From Cladopsammia gracilis (taxonomy: Eukaryota > Cnidaria > Anthozoa > Scleractinia > Dendrophylliidae), in assembly GCA_022457155.1 (NCBI GenBank), contig JAJGOT010000682.1, positions 188,501 to 252,500 on the forward strand: a stretch of 64,000 nt of DNA, given 5' to 3'. Shown here piece by piece: positions 1-10,080 of this stretch. The notes below the pieces were generated by a model. The model did not search any database. It was not told the origin of the DNA and worked only from the letters and a program-made list of their open reading frames with translations. Each line of letters starts with the position of its first letter. Position 1 is the stretch's first letter. The position numbers and the translations under genes were made by a program.

Positions 1-133
1 AATAAGAACTTTTGATATGTTTTCATGTTATGAATTTTTAATAACCGAGAAATGAAGCATCGTAGCATTGGGAATACAAGCAGCTATTAACAGATCATTT
101 TAGTTGTTGAACTTTTGTTCCGTTTTTTTTTTA

Positions 134-323
134 AGGACGAGTGTGTAAATGATCCAAATGGTATTGAAGTGGTTTCTTTGAACTCAGAAAGTCAATCAGC
201 GGTGCAGGTAGCGAAAAAAAACCCAGCCTATTTTTTTAAAAAAAAGTATTCCTCAATTACTAAGTGTTGTTTGTTTATTTTTTCCCGTTTTTTTTAGGAC
301 GAGTGTGTAAATGATTCAAATGG
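134..323 (+). repeat. Direct repeat of an exon-like 5' edge
   Basis: A 28-bp sequence at 134-161 (starting AGGACGAGTGTGTAAATG) recurs at 296-323 with one mismatch. Each copy is preceded by a T-run ending in AG, which looks like a polypyrimidine tract plus 3' splice site. Both open the peptide DECVND(P/S)NG. The second copy lies just ahead of the transposase reading frame but in another frame. I read this as a duplicated acceptor/exon start at the 5' edge of the element; a short local duplication is an equal alternative. Confidence 0.45.
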
Positions 324-344
324 CAAATTGTCGATCAAGATTTT

Positions 345-1845
345 GTGATGAACCCTAAGATCCTAGCAGCTGCACTCTCAAAATGCCAACACTGCAAAAA
401 TGGTCCTTTGGACTTATCTAATATATGCGAAAGCATTGAATTAAGCGGGATGTGTCCTGTGCTAAAAGTGAGATGTAGACTCTGCAAAGAAATAAATATA
501 TTGCGACCGTCGGAAACACACCGATTTGGAAGTAGAGGCCCTCCTAGCTTCAACATTAATACCAAGGCCGGACTTGGGGCATTGCATGCTGGTCTCGGAC
601 ACACTCATTACCGAGGACTGATGTCAACCCTCGCCTTGCCATCACTTTCAAGTTCATGCTTCAAGTCATCTGAGAGAAAATGTGGCCAAGCGCTAGAAAG
701 AGTTGTCAGGGAGAGCTGTGCAGCCAACACCCAAAAAGAGAAGAGTTTGTCACGTGACAACGAAGACAATGACGTGATGGATGTTGGCGTCTCGTATGAT
801 ATGGGATGGAGAAAACGAGGGAAACGCTACGACTCGTCATCTGGCGTTGGGACGGCAGTGGGGGTCAAAACGGGCAAAGTGCTGAGCTACTCGACTCGTA
901 ACACAATGTGCCGTGTTTGCGAAGTAGCACAGAGAGCAGGTGAAGAGGCCGCCCCGCATGACTGCAGGAAAAACCACGAAGGGTCATCTAAAAGTATGGA
1001 GAGTAGCGTCGCAGTTGAGCTTTTTAAAGATGCTGTCAAAGATGGAATACGCTATTCGACATACATTGGGGATGACGACAGCACAACCGAGCCACCTGAA
1101 AACTCTTGACTTACGACATAGAGAAGTGGAGCGACGTCAACCACTCAAGCAGAACCTTAGGATCACGGTTACACGCTTGTAAAGGAAAAGTCAAAGGCCT
1201 CAACCCAGTTGTGATTGCATATATTCAGAAGTGTTTTACTTACTGCATAAAGCAAAACCAGAATGACGCCACTTCCCTATAGAAGCAACTGAAGTCCATT
1301 GTGCCTCACGCCTTTGGGGAGCACCAAGCAATCGGCAATTGGTGCCAGTACAACACGGACCCACAAAGTTACAGCCACAGCGACTTACCAGGTGGAAAGG
1401 ATCTTACTGGAGAAAACTTACGCGCCAGCATAGAAGATGCTTTGAGTCCTTTTTTGACTGAAGAAGCAGCCAAAAAGCTAGCCCCAGCTGGATCAAGCCA
1501 AAGGAATGAATGTTTAAACGGCATAATTTCAAGCAAAGCTCCCAAAGCGCGACACTATGGCGATTCGGAAAGTGCAGATTTCCGAACTGCAGCCGGAATC
1601 GCACAGTTCAACGAAGGTTATGGATACATAACAGCTGTGACAAATGACCTTGGCATTTGTTCGAGCACCATAACAACTAAGTATTCCGAGGTAATGGAAA
1701 GTAAAAAGATAGAGATTCCAAACGAAAAGCTCAACGAGTCTTTAAGAAAAATAGAAGAAACAGGAAGAAACGGCGAACGCAGAAAACACAATCACTTGAG
1801 GTGCACGAAGGTGTGTCTTACGAGTCAGGGGTAGGGATACACATG
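345..1845 (+). pseudogene. Mutator-like transposase, frameshifted
   Basis: The product would be a DDE-type Mutator-like transposase of the kind repeated in cnidarian and arthropod genomes. Seen: an N-terminal Cys cluster (CQHC, CRLC), the block NINTKAGLGALHAGLGH, the core YDMGWRKRGKRYDSSSG with its presumed catalytic Asp, a Cys/His block (CRVC...HDC...GSSKSMES) and GDDDST. The reading frame changes near 1110, has a stop near 1280, resumes at about 1301-1834, and shifts again near 1800 before EGVSYESG, the usual end of this domain. At least two frameshifts plus one stop make it a pseudogene. No terminal inverted repeats were identified. The family call rests on motif recall; the exact superfamily (Mutator or Kolobok-like) is not settled. 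Confidence 0.7.
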
Positions 1846-2866
1846 CGGATGGAGGTTACAAATGGCACCACCAACGACCTGAAAACCACTCTAACACGCG
1901 AAGAATTCCACCAGTTTTCCGACCATGTGAATGAAAGTAGTATTCAGACCAGCGCGACAGTTAGTCCCAGTGCCACGCCCCATAATGTAATGTTTTTCGA
2001 TTTAGAGACCACTGGGTTGGAACGAAAGTCTGACATTCTGCAGATTGCTTGCATTCAGCCTGATGGCGGGACAACTTTCGAGCGTTTTCTTCTTCGGGAC
2101 ACCAGGAGAATTGCGGATTCAGCGACTCAAGTGCACGGCATAAGCGTACAATACAGGAACGGAAGCAGAGTAATTTGCAAGAATGGTAAAGATCTGGTAG
2201 CTGTTAGCCAATGTCAAGGTCTTACAGAATTTGTCCTTTTTCCTTTTTGCGGGAAAATGCTGGCGGAGTACTGCTGATTGCTCATAATGGGGACCGGTTC
2301 GACTTCCAAATTCTGCTGAACGCGATATTGAGGTACAATCTGTGGGGCTCATTTTCCTGCCTAGGAGTTGTATTCATGGATTCTTTGACAATCATTGCCC
2401 AGGAAGTCGCCTCAATGGTCTTAAATCGAAGTCTATCTCATCACTTTATGAGGCTTTATTTAAAGAGTCCTTCAACGCCCACGACGCCAAAGACGACGTA
2501 CAAGCGCTGGCGCGTATATTTACTGAATTGAAGTTGGATCCAAAAGGGGAAGCGTCTATCAGCCAGGCTATCAGCTGCATCAAGTTCAAGCACAATATGG
2601 ATATGATACCGGCAGCAAAGGCTAGAAAGTCCACCCTCCAAAACCTCCCTGTTTCCGACGGAATGAAAGAGAAGATGTCAAAAGGGGGCCTGGATCTCGA
2701 GACCATACAGACCATATACAGTAACGGAGGGTCAAGAGGAATTCTGTGCATACTAGCACTACCAACCAGTTTCGAGGAACTGCAAAATGCAAAATCAAAG
2801 CCAAGAGTCAGCAAACACCTCAAGTTTCTCACTCAAATTTTACGTTTTTTTTCTTCTAAGGAGTAG
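1846..2866 (+). pseudogene. DEDDh 3'-5' exonuclease domain, C-terminal part of the transposase gene
   Basis: A DnaQ-like exonuclease follows the transposase directly, without a new ATG, suggesting one fused protein. Exo I is FFDLETTGL (near 1995), Exo II is LIAHNGDRFDFQIL (near 2275), Exo III is NAHDAKDDVQAL (near 2480); together they contain all five D-E-D-H-D residues. They lie in three frames, so at least two further frameshifts separate them. After Exo III an open frame of about 125 codons to 2866 has the look of a C-terminal helical region (GLDLETIQTIYSNGG). Such exonucleases degrade DNA or RNA 3' ends; in a transposon the role is unknown. Sharing one gene with the transposase is inferred from strand, order and lack of a spacer. 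Confidence 0.65.
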
Positions 2867-4650
2867 GCGTGATATCGAAAAATTAACTTTATTGTCGTTA
2901 TGTTAAAGAAAAAAACACTCACTTTTGTAAATAGCCTTGTGCACCGTCTCGTCTAAAATTGTATAGGAGAAAAATTGAAATCGGCAGCTGTAGTTGCTGC
3001 CTGAAGGCTAGCTTGACAACAGATCGCCAATTGAGCAGTTGTATGGTATTATGGAATTTGAATTCGCTGTTAGAGTAAATGTTTGAGCAAATGCTTTTTG
3101 TAGCAAGTCTTATTTTAGTGGACTAAAAATGACCACGCTTGAGTGGAAAAAGATCTTCGTTCATTCGAAAATATCCGACTACGTGGTGTAGACAAGCCCT
3201 TTGAGAGTCAACTCTTTCATGCCGCAAACAGAAAACAGAAATTTTTACTCACTGTCAAGGCAGCAATTATTTCCCTTATTAAAAGACGTGAAAAACGCTA
3301 CAATAAGCGTGTCTAACAGAAGATTTAATTACCATAATCGGCAGGTCTTCGGAAGTTAATCAAGCGTTTTGGTTCCGCCCGTGCTAGACTGGAATTCGCG
3401 TGCAGGTGTCATTTCAGAACAATGAAATATGCAGAATAGATCATGAATTGTAACCATCTCGGAGAACAAGAAATCTCTGAAAATACTAGCGCGCATGTTA
3501 CCAACTCGACGTTCAGCGTACAAGTCTCACAGCATTTCAACCAACACGAAATTTGGAGACTAAGTAAAAGAAGGTCCAAATTTATAGTTCGCTTATTCTT
3601 GGGAAATTCTATCTCAGATTTTTAAAATAAGCGAGGTCAGAAGATTCTCTGCTCGTTTGTTGCAAAAACATCGTAAATTTTGATTATTATAACTCGGCAC
3701 AGGGAAAAATCGAAAACCGTCAATCCGCCAAAAGAGCCAAACAAATAAGGTACAATAGTTGTTCTGATGAATGAGTAAAGTTGAAATCGACATTAGGTCC
3801 TCGATCTCTCAGTTTGGGGTGAAATACAACAAACTTTGATATTTTACCAAATTTAACCCTAAAATAAGTAAACTCGCGCCATTCAAAAATCCTCTCACAG
3901 AAGTTAACCAAACTTGGCTAAAATGCGTGCATTGTGGTACTCTTTCAGTCCCCAAGAGCGAGTTACCAAAATTTCTCATACAGGCCGACGGCGGCCTCAC
4001 AAGTAAAACTACGCCTAGCAACGTATCGTTGCCAAGGACGCTTCGATCGCAAAAAATACAACTGAAATGGAAACTTCAATCTTTTCCTAGTAAGTGTGTG
4101 CCATGAGTATTTAGGTAAATAATGACTAAGAAATCCAAATACAAGATTGAAAAAAGGTGGTCGGCACAGAAAAAAACACCATCGAGCCACCTTAAGGAAA
4201 TAAGGCAAAATAAGTTATTTATTTAATATGATTTATTTTGTTTTATTACCCAGCTAAGCCTCGAAACCATGAAAGAATTTTAATATATCGAGATTGGTAC
4301 AGTCATCTCAAATTGTTTTTTTTTATTTTCAGTTTCAATTCTTTTTTGGCAAAAAGTTTGAAAATACATATTTTTTCATATTAGCTATAAATAGTAAAAT
4401 AATATTTCTCAACAGTGCCAATATTACGCAGTTTTGGCTTTCCAAACTCACATTTAAATTTTAATTCACGAAATATTTAATTTAAAATAAAAAGTAAATC
4501 AGAAAACAACATGCAGAAATTGTATACTGGGTGCCATTGTATATTTCGTTCACGCTTTTAATTTTAGGACTTCGTTTTTAAGGTATGCGACTGATTCTAT
4601 CATTTCAGAATAACTATTTAGATCAAGGAAAAAACTTCTGGAATTTCTAC
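2867..4650. other. AT-rich stretch without a recognisable gene
   Basis: Only short open frames occur here, none with a domain I recognise. Repeat-like AT-rich text dominates from about 4200 to 4500. It may contain the 3' flank of the upstream element, but no inverted terminus was found. Confidence 0.6.
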
Positions 4651-4652
4651 AG

Positions 4653-4774
4653 GAGATGGTGGCTGAATTTCAGTGGGCAGATGTTATCGGGATTTGCAAG
4701 AAAGTGAAATATCTCTTACCAACATTTAGGAGAAAAAAGAGAGTTACTGTTACCAGGGAGGACATCGATATCAA
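4653..4774 (+). other. Possible internal exon
   Basis: A 3' splice-like TTTCTACAG precedes 4653 and a GTGAGT donor follows 4774. The 122-nt open frame reads EMVAEFQWADVIG, then a basic stretch RRKKRVTVTRED. It could belong with the OTU-like exon downstream, on the same strand. No family recognised; evidence is splice signals and open frame only. Confidence 0.25.
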
Positions 4775-5168
4775 GTGAGTTAGTGCATTTCACTTTAACT
4801 CCTTCGCTGCTGATGTCGAGTGAACTTGACATTCGATTGACTTCCAGTGCGGATGTCGAGTTTTCTCGACACAAGAAACTGTCCCACAGTACTGTTCCAA
4901 ATTGTTTCCTATAGGGGTATTGGTGAAATTAAATTGGTTTATATACCCTCCAGTACAGCAAGCGTGACTAGTTGATACCATTTTTGGATGACTGAGAGCT
5001 TCTCAGAGGAGAATACTCAAAGTTCAAATTTCACTTTGGAAAGGAAGGTGAAACGTGACTACGACGCCATGAGTGTTCAGTTTCGCATCAACAAAAGTTA
5101 CCATTCTGCTACTAAAAGCCACTATATTTGTCAATGAGGTGCGCTAAAAGAAAGGTAGGAAAGAACTA

Positions 5169-5442
5169 CAATAGGCGACAATATTGTTGACACATTGTCA
5201 TTTTGAACCCCATTTTGTTCGGGACGAGAGGCATTTCAGCCCCACCCCCCTAATTCCCTACCCCCACCCCCCAGACAATGTTGTGTATCTTTTCGTCAGG
5301 TCTGTCGCTACAATCCTACAACATTGGATGGGGGGACGGGGGTTAATGCGGCAGAGTGTAGTAAAAGGAAAGATACAGTGATAAATATGTCACGAAAACT
5401 GTTTTTGTTATAGAGTGTGTCAACTATTTTTGTCGCCTATTG
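5169..5442. mobile_element. MITE, Tc1/mariner type, TA target site
   Basis: The ends are inverted repeats beginning CAATAGGCGACAA, extending about 27 bp with mismatches (left ...GTTGACACA, right complement ...GTTGACACAC). Both sides carry TA (5167-5168 and 5443-5444), the target duplication of Tc1/mariner elements. The interior of about 220 bp is non-coding and holds C-runs on the left and G-runs (GGGGGGACGGGGG) on the right, which could pair or form quadruplexes. No transposase inside. Confidence 0.75.
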
Positions 5443-5642
5443 TAGATGTGAAACCTAGTGATTCATGTCCAGCCTAACAAAGGTACCCCTTTCGGCAGAG
5501 CACAGCCCATTTTAAGGAGTACCACCCCCCCCCCCGGGCCTTTGGGCATACCCACGACAAAATATTTTTCTCTTCCACCAGTTTTCTCTTACCGGTAACC
5601 TAAAAAGGCTATCAGAACACTTTTTTCTTTGTTTAATAAAAG

Positions 5643-5920
5643 GTACCGTTTTGCTGTTGAAGGTCAAGAAATTAATGCAAAACTGGAACCCCTGAAGAGT
5701 ACTGGTGATGGGAATTGCTTATTCAATTCGCTGTCACTATTGCTTCACAGAACCGAAACCCTAGCACCGGTTCTAAGAGCTTTATCATTTTTCTATGCTG
5801 CCCGGTATATAGCGGAGGTGGAAAAACTGACTGGATTTAAAGATTTTCTGGGTGCCAAGGGACCTTTGCGACGCAGATTCCCTGGGCAACCATGTGATAC
5901 CACTAGTACCAATAACTAAA
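5643..5920 (+). pseudogene. OTU-type cysteine protease exon, frameshifted
   Basis: After an AATAAAAG acceptor-like site the frame reads YRFAVEGQEINAKLEPLKS followed by TGDGNCLFNSLSLLL. This is the OTU signature: the catalytic Asp and Cys lie in DGNC. OTU proteases remove ubiquitin and are also carried by several animal transposons. The continuation toward the catalytic His region (SLGNHVIPLVPITKE) is in another frame, so a shift lies near 5860. No upstream ATG is present, consistent with an internal exon. It could be host gene, or cargo of the Helitron-like or other element nearby; the sequence does not decide. Confidence 0.55.
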
Positions 5921-6093
5921 GAACGTATGTATTTTATTACAGTGAAACCTGTGTTAAGCAGACCCCATATAAGGCGGACACCCTTAATTTAACAAATACC
6001 AGCTGTTCCCTTAGTTTTCTTTCCATATTTCTACCCGGTTTCTTCTGGTATGAATGATTGATCAAACAATCAGTTTGTCTACAATGATATCAC

Positions 6094-6497
6094 TCTGCAC
6101 GTTCTCATACGGTTAATTAGGTGTTTATTGTGTCTGTTTGTGCCTCGGTATTTAAGTGGTGTTAAGTAGTTTGCATACGGTTATATAAGTGTCTTGTTCA
6201 TTCATATTCATTCTTCGGTCTGTGAATGCCTACAACCCCCAGTTTTGCTTTAGCTGTCGCTATGCCCAAGGAGCAGGAGCAACGATCTTCGGTTTCGACT
6301 GTTACTGTTAGCAGCGACTCGGGAACTGCAGTCAGCCCTTCCATTACCGGGTTAATTAAGCCTTCCATTCCCGAGTCTATTGGTGCTTTAACCGATAACC
6401 TTACGCAGGTTATCAAAGATCGTCTGGGCAGTTTCGCTAAGCGGTTTTCTGAGGAGAATAGTCCCGCTGTCGAGCAAGCCATATAAAAGGCTCATCG
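6094..6497 (+). mobile_element. DIRS-like element leader, copy A
   Basis: A 404-bp block nearly identical to 8256-8656. It holds a TATA-like TATATAAG at 6182, an ATG at 6226 and an 86-codon frame starting MPTTPSFALAVAMPKEQEQR and ending in SFAKRFSEENSPAVEQAI, then a stop. The protein matches my recollection of the N terminus of gag-like proteins of tyrosine-recombinase (DIRS-like) retroelements in corals. It is cut at 6497 by an antisense LINE. The family call is moderate; the repeat itself is certain. Confidence 0.55.
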
Positions 6498-7738
6498 TTT
6501 GTTCCATAAGATCGCTTATAAGCCTGATATTTTCTCCAATATACCTCTCTTTAATAAATCCCGTTTGATCAGGATGTATCAAACTGGGTAAAACAGGTTC
6601 AATTCTCTTCGCTATAGCTTTCAACGCAATTTTGTAATCGACATTGAGAAGTGTAATCGGTCTCCAATTTTTTAAACTTAGTAATGATTCTTCTTCTTTT
6701 GGTATTAAGGTTATCACACCCCTGCGTTGAGAAATAGATAGCTGCCCTGTTTCATGGGCAGCATTGACACACTCGACAAGATCTTCCCCTATTATGTCAA
6801 AAAACTCTTTGTAAAATTCAACTGTAAAACCATCTTCTCCGGGCGATTTTCCATTGCTAAAGGAATTCAGTATTTGTTTGCATTCATCATAGCTTAAAGG
6901 ACCCTCCAATTTGTCTCGTTCCTCATTAGAAAGTTGTGGAATTTCTACATTTTGACTAAATTGGTCAAAATAAAACTGGGTCGCCGAAGTTTTTGATGTA
7001 TAAAGGTCCTTATAGTATGACTCAATTGTTTGCAAGATCAACTTTTCCTCAGATATAAGTTCTCCGTTATCCAATTCAAGTTCCGAAATGGTCTTCTTGT
7101 TGTAATTTCTCTTCTCAAGATTGAAAAAATATTTAGTCGGCCTTTCACCTTTTTCAAGCCAACCACATTTCGATCTAAACATCACACCTTCCCCTTTGCG
7201 TTCATACAATGATTGAAACCTCTTTTTTGAGGTCATCATATAGTTTTAGCTCTTGATCAATGTTTTGAAGATCATCACTATTACAAATTATATCATCTAG
7301 ATTGTTTAATGTATTCTTGATTTCCAATTCATGTCTGTTATTTAATTTCCGTTTACCTCTGGTATAGGAGATGGTTGTAGATCTAATTTCCATCTTTAAA
7401 AGTTCCCAGAGCATTTGTTTATCAAGAACAGTTTTATATTTCTCACGTAATTCTATATAAATATTGTTATTATTATTCTAAATATTCTTTGAATTTTTTC
7501 GACGTATTCTTTGTCCTCTAGTAAGGTGTTATTAAATTTCCAAAAGCCAGGGCCCCTGGGAGTTTCCTGAGGCAAATTAAGCGACAAATAAATTAAGCTG
7601 TGATCCGGAGCTATTGATGTCTGGATGTCTACTTTTGAGATATACTTTTTCAACTCCTTGGCCAATAAGTAGAAGTCGATCCTTGATTTCAGATTTAAGG
7701 CCTTCGAAGAATAAGAGAATTTATTGATGTTAGGGTGT
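6498..7738 (-). mobile_element. L1-like LINE fragment: endonuclease end plus N-terminal half of RT
   Basis: Reading the minus strand from 7738: the endonuclease C terminus (SRIDFYLLAKEL, then IAPDHSLIYLSL with the conserved DH, then RGPGFWKFNNTLL), a linker, then the reverse transcriptase start (GWLEKGERPTKYFFNLEKRN, NGKSPGEDGFTVEFYKEFF, NWRPITLLNVDYKIALKAIA, DQTGFIKERYIGENIRL). Stops or frameshifts sit near 7240, 7415 and 7450. The copy ends abruptly at 6498, before the FADD catalytic box, where it joins the antisense of the DIRS-like leader. Loss of the 3' side is unusual for a LINE, which normally loses its 5' side. No TSD or poly-A identified. Confidence 0.8.
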
Positions 7739-7744
7739 CAAGCC

Positions 7745-8240
7745 TTTCCATGGTAATTTTCTGTTCTGGGGACTGGTCTTACATTTAGAGGTCACCTGTC
7801 AACGCCTTGTGAGGGCCTTCAGAGAACCCAACTTTGCACTCTATGTTGACGCAATCCGACAGATACTAACTTGGCTGTTTGCAATGGACCACACAAACTA
7901 TGCTAGGTGGCTGGCTGTGCATTATTGGGATATGCAGATTCTCTCCTCTAAGCACCCAGATGTGTTAGAAGCATTTCAGCGATGGTGCATTTGTCGTACA
8001 CAAGACCAACAGAGCTTTCTCCTCCATAGCGTTTGATCATGCCCACGAGCAGGAGAATGCCTCAGTAAAAGGCCAAAGTGGAGCAGTTGATGTCACTGAA
8101 AATCCTGCAGCCCAAAGAAGATGGATGGTAGCAGGCCCCAAGCTGTCGCGAATGGTAGAAGAATTTGAGGGAAGCTTTACTGTATCCGAGGAAAGAGATC
8201 ACCATGAACAGAATGCAAAAATATCTGCGGTACGCAGTTT
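7745..8240 (+). pseudogene. Fragment of a conserved repetitive-element protein with DHAHEQ motif
   Basis: The first frame reads FAMDHTNYARWLAVHYWDMQ and ends at a stop near 8036; another frame continues with AFDHAHEQENASVKGQSGA, VTENPAAQRRWMVAGPK and LSRMVEEFEG. This arrangement (ARWL...VH.DM, then a DxAHEQ-N-xVKG-GGA block, then TEN-x-RRWMVAGP) is one I recognise from many uncharacterised cnidarian, mollusc and fish proteins, often multicopy. Biochemical role unknown to me. A frameshift between the two blocks makes this copy non-functional. Confidence 0.55.
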
Positions 8241-8255
8241 ATCAGATATTTGTTT

Positions 8256-8816
8256 TCTGCACGTTCTCATACGGTTAATTAGGTGTTTGTGTCTGTTTGT
8301 GCCTCAGTATTTAAGTGGTGTTAAGTAGTTTGCATACGGTTATATAAGTGTCTTGTTCATTCATATTCATTCTTCGGTCTGTGAATGCCTACAACCCACA
8401 GTTTCGCTTTAGCTGTCGCTATGCCCAAGGAGCAGGAGCAACGATCTTCGGTTTCGACTGTTACTGTTAGCAGCGACTCGGGAACTGCAGTCAGCCCTTC
8501 CATTACCGGGTTAATTAAGTCTTCCGTTGCCGAGTCTATTGGTGCTTTAACCGATAACCTTACGCAGGTTATCAAAGATCGTCTGGGCAGTTTCGCTAAG
8601 CGGTTTTCTGAGGAGAATAGTCCCGCTGTCGAGCAAGCCATATAAAAGGCTCATCGAGAAAGTTACGCCTGTAAGAGAAAGGGAAACCAAGAGCAGCCGG
8701 ACCATGCCGTTCAAGTGCTGGCAAATTTGAAGAAGCATCCAACGCTTTGAAAGCAAAATCGTACGACAAGGTCAAGGCCCTTTTGGACTCAATTACTGAG
8801 GTTGTTTCTAAAATGC
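8256..8816 (+). mobile_element. DIRS-like element leader, copy B, with short gag continuation
   Basis: 8256-8656 repeats copy A in the same orientation, with a 3-nt deletion and a few substitutions (TATATAAG at 8341, ATG at 8385). Unlike copy A it continues past the shared end to about 8816 with what looks like the next gag segment (SYACKR, NALKAKSYDKVKALLDSI) scattered over frames, with a stop after the VEQAI residues. It is cut where the Helitron-like Rep begins. It supplies the uninterrupted form from which the extent of copy A can be judged. Confidence 0.55.
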
Positions 8817-10080
8817 TCACCAGCCACCAGCCTGGATGAGAAGACTTTCAGTTACGGATATTGGCAGTGGCAGCATCGCCTTCTCATTGACGCAGTCCGC
8901 CAACATAGCTACCCGTCATTCTTCGTTACCATCAGTCCATACGAGTGGACGTTTCCTTATCCGCCATGGTTAGACAACCTCAGAGAACTTTCCGGTCGAG
9001 GGCCCACTGAAATACCGCTCGCCGAAACCATTCACATTTCTCACGTATTAGAACAACCGGTGGGCGGGTACCTCTGTGGTTGCAACACCAACAGATGGCG
9101 CCAACACGTATTCACAAACCAGAGTGAACCTCTTTCCAGAAACGTTGTCAATTATTTCTACCGTTTTCAATTCCAAGATAGGGGAACAGTACATTTAGAT
9201 CTATTGGTCTGGTTGGAAGACGTGTCACAGATACACACAGATTTCTTCAACGCGACAACACCGTGGCAAAATCTAGAGGAAGCCTTCCTAGTGAGAGAAG
9301 TGCAGAAGTCCGCCAAGACCGTCTTGCCAGTCCAGTCACGAGACAATCACTTCCTGCCAACAGAGAATGGTCACACGGTAGTCTTCAAATGCACCAAAAA
9401 GGATTTGGCTGTCAACCTCAGAGCCTACATCACCACTCTTTTAGGAAGTCTTAAGTGTCGCACGGATGTCCAAACGACCGTGGCATGATCCTGAGATATG
9501 TCTCCTCTTACGTCTCCAAGTGTCACAACGGCAGCACTTCCGAAGCTTTACACAGCAGAGATCTTTCAGGATTCCAAGCGGCCAACTCTTTCCTCAGAAC
9601 TCTTCGGCCCCTGGAACCTGAAATGGTGTTGTCTATGACGTCCATGAAGATCGCCTGGACCGCCTGTAGAACCAGGCGAATCACGTTGCCCTTTCCCAAT
9701 GCTGCAGAAACGAACGGAACGTACCAAAAGTATTTGAAGAGACAGCCCACTGATTCTGATCTCAGCTTTCTACAGTGGCTCAGAGAGTTTGACCACACTA
9801 AAGCGTCGCCCAGGAGATACAAAAGTGGCGTTACACTTGTTGGTACGAAGACCGTCTCCATCTTCAATCCCGTCTACTTTTACCAGCACATTATTCTTTA
9901 CCACGCACACACCAATGAAAAGAGCATCCGACATCCATTGGAGTCAGAATTTCCGGATTGCATCAAGTACTTTGTACAGGCAGACAACCTCGATCCAGAT
10001 TTGTGGCGTGAGCAGGAAGCCATTCGCAAACATTTGTCGGCTGAAGCCACAAAAACCATTTCATTGACACCGTGGTGAAT
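8817..10080 (+). pseudogene. Helitron-like Rep (HUH endonuclease) domain, decayed
   Basis: Two overlapping frames (8802-9488 and 9455-10078) give one Rep-like protein. Seen in order: SYPSFFVTISPYEWTFPYP, TIHISHVLEQPVGG, the HUH region FQDRGTVHLDLLVWLED, LRAYITTLLGSLKCRTDVQ, and the tyrosine motif RYVSSYVSKC, then LVGTKTVSIFNPVYFYQHII. The HUH nuclease nicks DNA for rolling-circle transposition. In the family I recall the metal site as H-x-H; here the second His is Asp (HLD). One frameshift lies near 9470. The C terminus runs into a helicase in the next frame, the usual Rep-Hel order. Confidence 0.7.

Noticed and set aside
5200..5380. 65-codon frame in the 5.2-kb region
   Set aside because: Entirely inside a non-coding MITE.
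6388..6497. LINE frame continuing as SLLYGLLDSGTILLRKPLSE
   Set aside because: This is the antisense of the DIRS-like leader, as the same text occurs at 8547-8656 without LINE sequence; the fusion is accidental.
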